Of a stretch of DNA of 40,500 nucleotides, positions 37,002-40,500 are shown one piece after another (the first letter of the stretch is position 1; each line of letters opens with the position of its first letter). The position numbers and the translations under genes are program-made. The notes under the pieces are model-generated. The model worked only from the letters and a program-made list of their open reading frames with translations. It was not told the DNA's origin and did no database searches. Source of the stretch: Chloroflexota bacterium (lineage in GTDB: Bacteria > Chloroflexota > UBA11872 > VXNJ01). The stretch covers positions 1-40,500 of the forward strand of contig JAPOWW010000008.1 of NCBI GenBank assembly GCA_026707405.1, read 5' to 3'.

Positions 37002-37964
37002 TCAGTTGCCAAGACCCTCGTCCAGATGTCCGAAAATCTTCCGCAAGCGTTCGCGGTCCGCGCGCGGCAGCGGCCCTTGCTCGATGGCGCGAATGTTGCT
37101 TTGCAGGTGCTCCGCGTTCGCCGTTCCGGTGAGCACGGTCGATACCGTTGTCGGTTCCAGCGCAAACCGGTAGGAAGCGGCGGGAACCGATTCGACGTCG
37201 CCATGGACGAGCCAGCCGAGCGGGTCCTTGTCCGGCACGGAGTCCGGATCGATGAGCTTTTTCGACTTGAGGTTGGCGATAACCTCTTCAAGGCGAGCCG
37301 GTCGGCTCATAGCCCGCCGCACAGCCATCATGATTATCACGCCCATATTGCTTTGCTCGCACTGCGGGAAGGCAAGCCGCTCGGCGTTCTGATTGAGCAC
37401 GTTGTAGGTGATCATGGCGGTGTCGAAATGGCCGTCTTCGGCCATTTTCTGGATAACCCGGTGCATCTTGTCGGTGCTGCCCGTTTCAGTGACTCCCAGA
37501 AACCTGATCTTTCCCTTCTCCTTCAGGCGGAGCAGCGTAGGCAGGTGCCGGTCGACCATTTCGTCGTAACGTGAAGGCAGCACGCCGTGCGCCTGGTAGA
37601 CGTCGATGTATTCGACGCCGAGCCGTTCGAGACTGCGGTCCAGCTTGGCTTCCAGGGTCTTTCCATCGATCAGACCGCTGTCGTCAGCTACGTCGTCTCC
37701 GCCATGGTGATACCTGAATTTCGTCGCGAGCACATAGTCGTCGCGGGGAACGCCACGCAGGGCCCGGCCGAGTCTCAACTCGCTGTCTCCGTAAGCCTCG
37801 GCCGTATCGAAGAAGTTGATACCGGCGTCGAGCGCCTGGCGAACGACCCGGGCGGCGTCGGTCTCCGCGACTCCGGAACGTTGCCCCATCAGGCTCGGTC
37901 CGCCCGTGCCCAAGCTCAGGAGCGATACTTCGAGACCCGTTCGTCCTAGCACTCTGCGCTGCAT
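37002..37964 (-). CDS. Aldo/keto reductase
   Basis: I start it at ATG 37964 (320 residues); the frame extends ~100 residues further but that part is unlike the family and lies over the divergent gene's region. The catalytic tetrad of the AKR barrel is visible: D53 (FFDTAEAYG), Y58, K82 (ATKFRYHHG) and H126 (YQAHGVL). Later strands (GKIRFLGVTETG, YNVLNQNAE) match the family. These NADPH-dependent enzymes reduce sugar or small aldehydes and ketones. It leads the probable two-gene unit with the epimerase and is divergent from the Gfo/Idh gene. Confidence 0.93.
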   Translation of the reverse strand: MQRRVLGRTGLEVSLLSLGTGGPSLMGQRSGVAETDAARVVRQALDAGINFFDTAEAYGDSELRLGRALRGVPRDDYVLATKFRYHHGGDDVADDSGLIDGKTLEAKLDRSLERLGVEYIDVYQAHGVLPSRYDEMVDRHLPTLLRLKEKGKIRFLGVTETGSTDKMHRVIQKMAEDGHFDTAMITYNVLNQNAERLAFPQCEQSNMGVIIMMAVRRAMSRPARLEEVIANLKSKKLIDPDSVPDKDPLGWLVHGDVESVPAASYRFALEPTTVSTVLTGTANAEHLQSNIRAIEQGPLPRADRERLRKIFGHLDEGLGN

Positions 37965-38136
37965 AACGTCGGATTCTAGCAGTGGACCGAGCAAGTATTT
38001 GCGGTCAGATCGGAGCGGGCTGCGTCGTCGATGGACTGGCTTTAGTGGAGGTGTCGGGGATATCTTTCGGGTCGGAAGTTCGGCGTCTTCGCTCGCTGAA
38101 TTGCTTGAGCGCCGCGATCTTGCAGGGAGGACTCGC

Positions 38137-39153
38137 ATGGGGAACGACGGGGGCGTGATTCGATGGGGTTCGCTCTCTACCGCGAGAATCGCTCGTAACG
38201 CGGTAGTCCCGGCGGCGGAGTTGGTCGACAACTCGCACTTCACGGCGGTCGCCAGCCGCGATCTGAGCAAGGCCAAGGCTTTTGCGGACGAGTTGAACCT
38301 GGAGAGGGCCTATGGATCGTACGAGGAGCTGATCGACGATCCGGAAATCGACGCCATCTACAACGCGTTGCCAAACTCGATGCACCTTGAGTGGACGGTC
38401 AAAGCGGCCGAGGCGGGGAAGCACGTCCTTTGCGAAAAGCCGATCGCCGATGATGAGGCGCAGGCTCGCGAGATGGCGGCGGCTTGCGAGCGCAACGGCG
38501 TTTTGCTTGTGGAAGCCTTCATGTACAGGTTCAACCCGAGACTCGCACGCATTCGCGAATTGCTCGCCGAGGGACGCATAGGCGATCCGATGTTTATTTT
38601 CGCGAGCTTCGCCTTCAACCTGCGGGGGTCGGGCAACTGGCGGTTGGGGACCAACCTCGCCGGAGGCGCGCTCGCCGACGTGGGCTGCTACTGCGTAAAT
38701 GTGAGCCGCACCCTCTTTGGAGAGCCGCACGGCGTCTACTCGCGGCTGGGAATCGACCCGGAGCTTGGTGTGGACATGTCCGGCGTGGCGATACTGGACT
38801 TCTCTGGGAACCGCCGCGCGATGATCGACTTCAGCTTTGAAACGGGCGGGCGGCAGCGCGTGGAGGTCGTGGGCTCGACCGGAAGCCTGGTGATCCCCAG
38901 GTGCTTCCTGCCGGTCCCCGGCAACCCCATGCCCATCGAAATCAACACCGCGTCGGGATCGTCGGTGGAAGAGATGCCCTTTGCTAACAGCTATGCGCAC
39001 CAGCTCGAGTCCTTCTCGAGCACCGTGCTGCACGGCGCCCCGGCAGTCGTGACTCCGGAAGACTCCATAGCCAACACTCGCGTAATCGACGCCATCAAGG
39101 AATCGAGCGCCGTCGGCCGTATCGTGGGGATTCAGCCTCGGGTTGGCGCTTAG
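38137..39153 (+). CDS. Gfo/Idh/MocA family oxidoreductase
   Basis: 338 residues from ATG 38137, placed by CAGGGAGG seven bases upstream; the open frame begins earlier without support. The N-terminal Rossmann part (IRWGSLSTARIARNAVVPA, an unusual S-L-S in place of G-x-G) is followed by NALPNSMHLEWTVKAAEAGK and the motif HVLCEKPIA with catalytic Lys. The C-terminal half is the usual dimerising, substrate-binding domain. Members oxidise or reduce sugars and inositols with NAD(P). It is divergent from the aldo/keto reductase and may belong to the same sugar-processing set. Confidence 0.92.
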   Translation: MGNDGGVIRWGSLSTARIARNAVVPAAELVDNSHFTAVASRDLSKAKAFADELNLERAYGSYEELIDDPEIDAIYNALPNSMHLEWTVKAAEAGKHVLCEKPIADDEAQAREMAAACERNGVLLVEAFMYRFNPRLARIRELLAEGRIGDPMFIFASFAFNLRGSGNWRLGTNLAGGALADVGCYCVNVSRTLFGEPHGVYSRLGIDPELGVDMSGVAILDFSGNRRAMIDFSFETGGRQRVEVVGSTGSLVIPRCFLPVPGNPMPIEINTASGSSVEEMPFANSYAHQLESFSSTVLHGAPAVVTPEDSIANTRVIDAIKESSAVGRIVGIQPRVGA

Positions 39154-39301
39154 GGGCCCCAGCTTCCCAAAGACAGCCTGAGAAGGCATATCGGAAGCTC
39201 CAACGTGCCTGGGGTGTGCAGGGATTTCGCCTCCCGACCGCCGTAAGCCGCGACCGCTACAATCGTCTCGGATCTACACAGAGACCTAAGCAGGCCCTGC
39301 T

Positions 39302-40159
39302 TTGCGCGATTTCAGAATTGGGCTGGCACAGATCAATCCGCGTCTCGGCGATATCGAAGCCAACCTCGAAAAGCATCTCGAATACATCGAGATGGCCCGT
39401 AACGCGGGATGTGATCTGGTCGTGTTCCCCGAACTTTCGCTAACCGGCTACTTCCTGCGCGACCTTGTATACGACGCCGCCATCGATCCGTATGGGGGCT
39501 TTCTGGATCCGCTTATTGCGCAGACTGGCGACATCACCGTGATTTTTGGGTTCGTGCATCACACTCCCGAACACACGTTCAAGTCGGCGGCTGCGTACGT
39601 TGAAGACGGCATGATTCTGCACGTTCATCACAAGGTCTACCTGGTTACATACGGCCTGTTCGACGAGGGGCGGTATCTCGCGCGCGGCGACTCGATCCGT
39701 ACGGTCGACGGCAAGTTTGGCCGGCAGTCGATCCTGATTTGCGAAGACTTGTGGCATCCGACCACGGCGGCCATTTCGGCAATAGATGGAGCGGACGTGA
39801 TCCACGGTATTTCATGTAGTCCTGGGCGCGGCGTTGCGGGGGGTGGGGCTGAGTTGGGGTCGATTTCGACCTGGCGCGACTTGAACAAGATTTATGCTCA
39901 GCTTTTCACGGGGTACCAGGTATTCAGCCACCGCGTCGGATACGAAGACGGCGTCAACTTTCCGGGCGGCTCGGAGGTGCTGGGGCCTGAAGGGGACGTT
40001 CTCGTTAGAGCTTCCGCCGACGGTGAGGAACTGGTCGTGGCCGATCTCACGGACTCGGCACTGCGCCGCGCCCGCATCAAAGTACCCCTCCGCCGCGACG
40101 AGAATCTCGACCTTGTGCTTCGTGAGTTGCAGCGGATCTTCGAGGAACGCTACGTATGA
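39302..40159 (+). CDS. Carbon-nitrogen hydrolase, glutaminase-like partner of NAD+ synthetase
   Basis: 285 residues from a TTG start (MRDFRIGLAQINPRLGDIEAN). The nitrilase triad is visible: E44 (FPELSLTGY), K111 (HHKVYLVTYGLFDEGRY) and C147 (LICEDLWHP). The phrases L-A-Q-x-N-x-x-L-G-D and LTGYFLRDL are those of the N-terminal glutaminase domain of glutamine-dependent NAD+ synthetase. Here that domain is a separate gene, overlapping the downstream synthetase gene as ATGA. It should release ammonia from glutamine and pass it to the synthetase. Confidence 0.9.
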   Translation: MRDFRIGLAQINPRLGDIEANLEKHLEYIEMARNAGCDLVVFPELSLTGYFLRDLVYDAAIDPYGGFLDPLIAQTGDITVIFGFVHHTPEHTFKSAAAYVEDGMILHVHHKVYLVTYGLFDEGRYLARGDSIRTVDGKFGRQSILICEDLWHPTTAAISAIDGADVIHGISCSPGRGVAGGGAELGSISTWRDLNKIYAQLFTGYQVFSHRVGYEDGVNFPGGSEVLGPEGDVLVRASADGEELVVADLTDSALRRARIKVPLRRDENLDLVLRELQRIFEERYV

Positions 40160-40500
40160 GTGCCGCTGGATCAATAGCCGCTGATTTAGCGAAACGGGCT
40201 GATGCGGGTCTCAAGCTGGACACCGGCCTGGCCGAGGGAATTCTGACCGGATTCATTCGAAACGAGTTGGGCAAGGTCGGGTTCGAGCGGGCGGTCGTGG
40301 CGCTCTCCGGCGGCATCGATTCGGCGCTGGTCTGTGCGCTTGCTTCGAAGGCGCTCGGTCCGAAGAACGTGCTCGCGGTCATGATGCCTTATCGCACCAG
40401 CAATCCATCGAGCCGCGCCGACGCCGAGGAGCTAATATCACAGCTAGGCGTCGAATCCCGGCTCGTCGATATAACCGGAATGACAAACCCTTATTTCGAC
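40156..40500 (+). CDS. nadE: NAD+ synthetase, synthetase domain (5' part; runs off window)
   Basis: The ATG at 40156 overlaps the stop of the amidohydrolase gene. The 115 residues visible include the PP-loop ATP motif in VVALSGGIDSALVCALA and MMPYRTSNPSSRADAEEL, both typical of NadE. It amidates nicotinic acid adenine dinucleotide to NAD+ in the last step of NAD synthesis. The gene is cut by the window end. Tight overlap with the amidase gene implies a two-polypeptide enzyme. Confidence 0.93.
   Translation, partial: MSAAGSIAADLAKRADAGLKLDTGLAEGILTGFIRNELGKVGFERAVVALSGGIDSALVCALASKALGPKNVLAVMMPYRTSNPSSRADAEELISQLGVESRLVDITGMTNPYFD

Noticed and set aside
37816..38136. N-terminal extension of the Gfo/Idh gene and of the aldo/keto reductase over the divergent region
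   Set aside because: Both extensions overlap each other on opposite strands, are unlike the families, and better starts with family-type N-termini exist at 38137 and 37964.

Overview
The window is GC-rich, gene-dense bacterial chromosome with many GTG/TTG starts. I place it, by inference, in Chloroflexota, most likely a Dehalococcoidia/SAR202-like lineage. The reasons are: Tat/lipobox solute-binding proteins with long Val/Glu 'EKVV' linkers, a style common in Chloroflexota; a linked 23S-5S rRNA pair with no 16S gene next to it, as known in Dehalococcoides; and many phytanoyl-CoA dioxygenase-like, enolase-superfamily, SDR and Fe-alcohol-dehydrogenase genes, which are expanded in SAR202. No phylogeny was run.

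Layout. 1-451: a toxin-first PIN/Phd toxin-antitoxin pair at the left edge. 1049-7943: carbohydrate ABC uptake, with an orphan binding protein, a MOSC protein on the other strand, then a second binding protein, one MalF-type permease and two near-identical MalG-type permeases, but no ATPase. 8124-12078: two Fe(II)/2-oxoglutarate oxygenase-like genes bracketing a DUF91/NucS-like nuclease, a nest of palindromic repeats and a hexapeptide acyltransferase. 12351-15117: SRP RNA, dnaX, ybaB and recR, a conserved housekeeping block. 15171-20020: a small membrane protein, a tiny anchored coiled-coil protein, then a hydroxyacid dehydrogenase, an SDR, an enolase-superfamily dehydratase and rmuC. 20114-25367: a secreted glycosidase-like protein, a sugar isomerase-like TIM barrel, a degenerate metallo-beta-lactamase-fold protein, an AAC(2')-like acetyltransferase and an iron alcohol dehydrogenase.

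25592-29050: 5S and 23S rRNA on the minus strand, with a ~32-bp processing stem around 23S, an expanded helix 25 and a good upstream promoter. 29162-32796: a methyltransferase, an SDR, an HpcH/HpaI aldolase and a THUMP-type RNA methyltransferase. 32865-34221: trpS with a tryptophan T-box leader, terminator and consensus-like promoter. 34401-39153: leucyl aminopeptidase, an NAD-dependent epimerase, an aldo/keto reductase and a Gfo/Idh/MocA oxidoreductase. 39302-40500: a two-gene glutamine-dependent NAD+ synthetase, the second gene running off the window.

Functional reading: much of the accessory content fits uptake and oxidative breakdown of sugars and sugar acids (glycosidase, ABC importer, SDRs, acid-sugar dehydratase, 2-keto-acid aldolase, Gfo/Idh, isomerase). 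The most notable signals outside ordinary genes are the rRNA architecture, the tryptophan T-box, the toxin operator palindrome, the repeat nest and the permease duplication. I did not find a clearly new multi-gene system.
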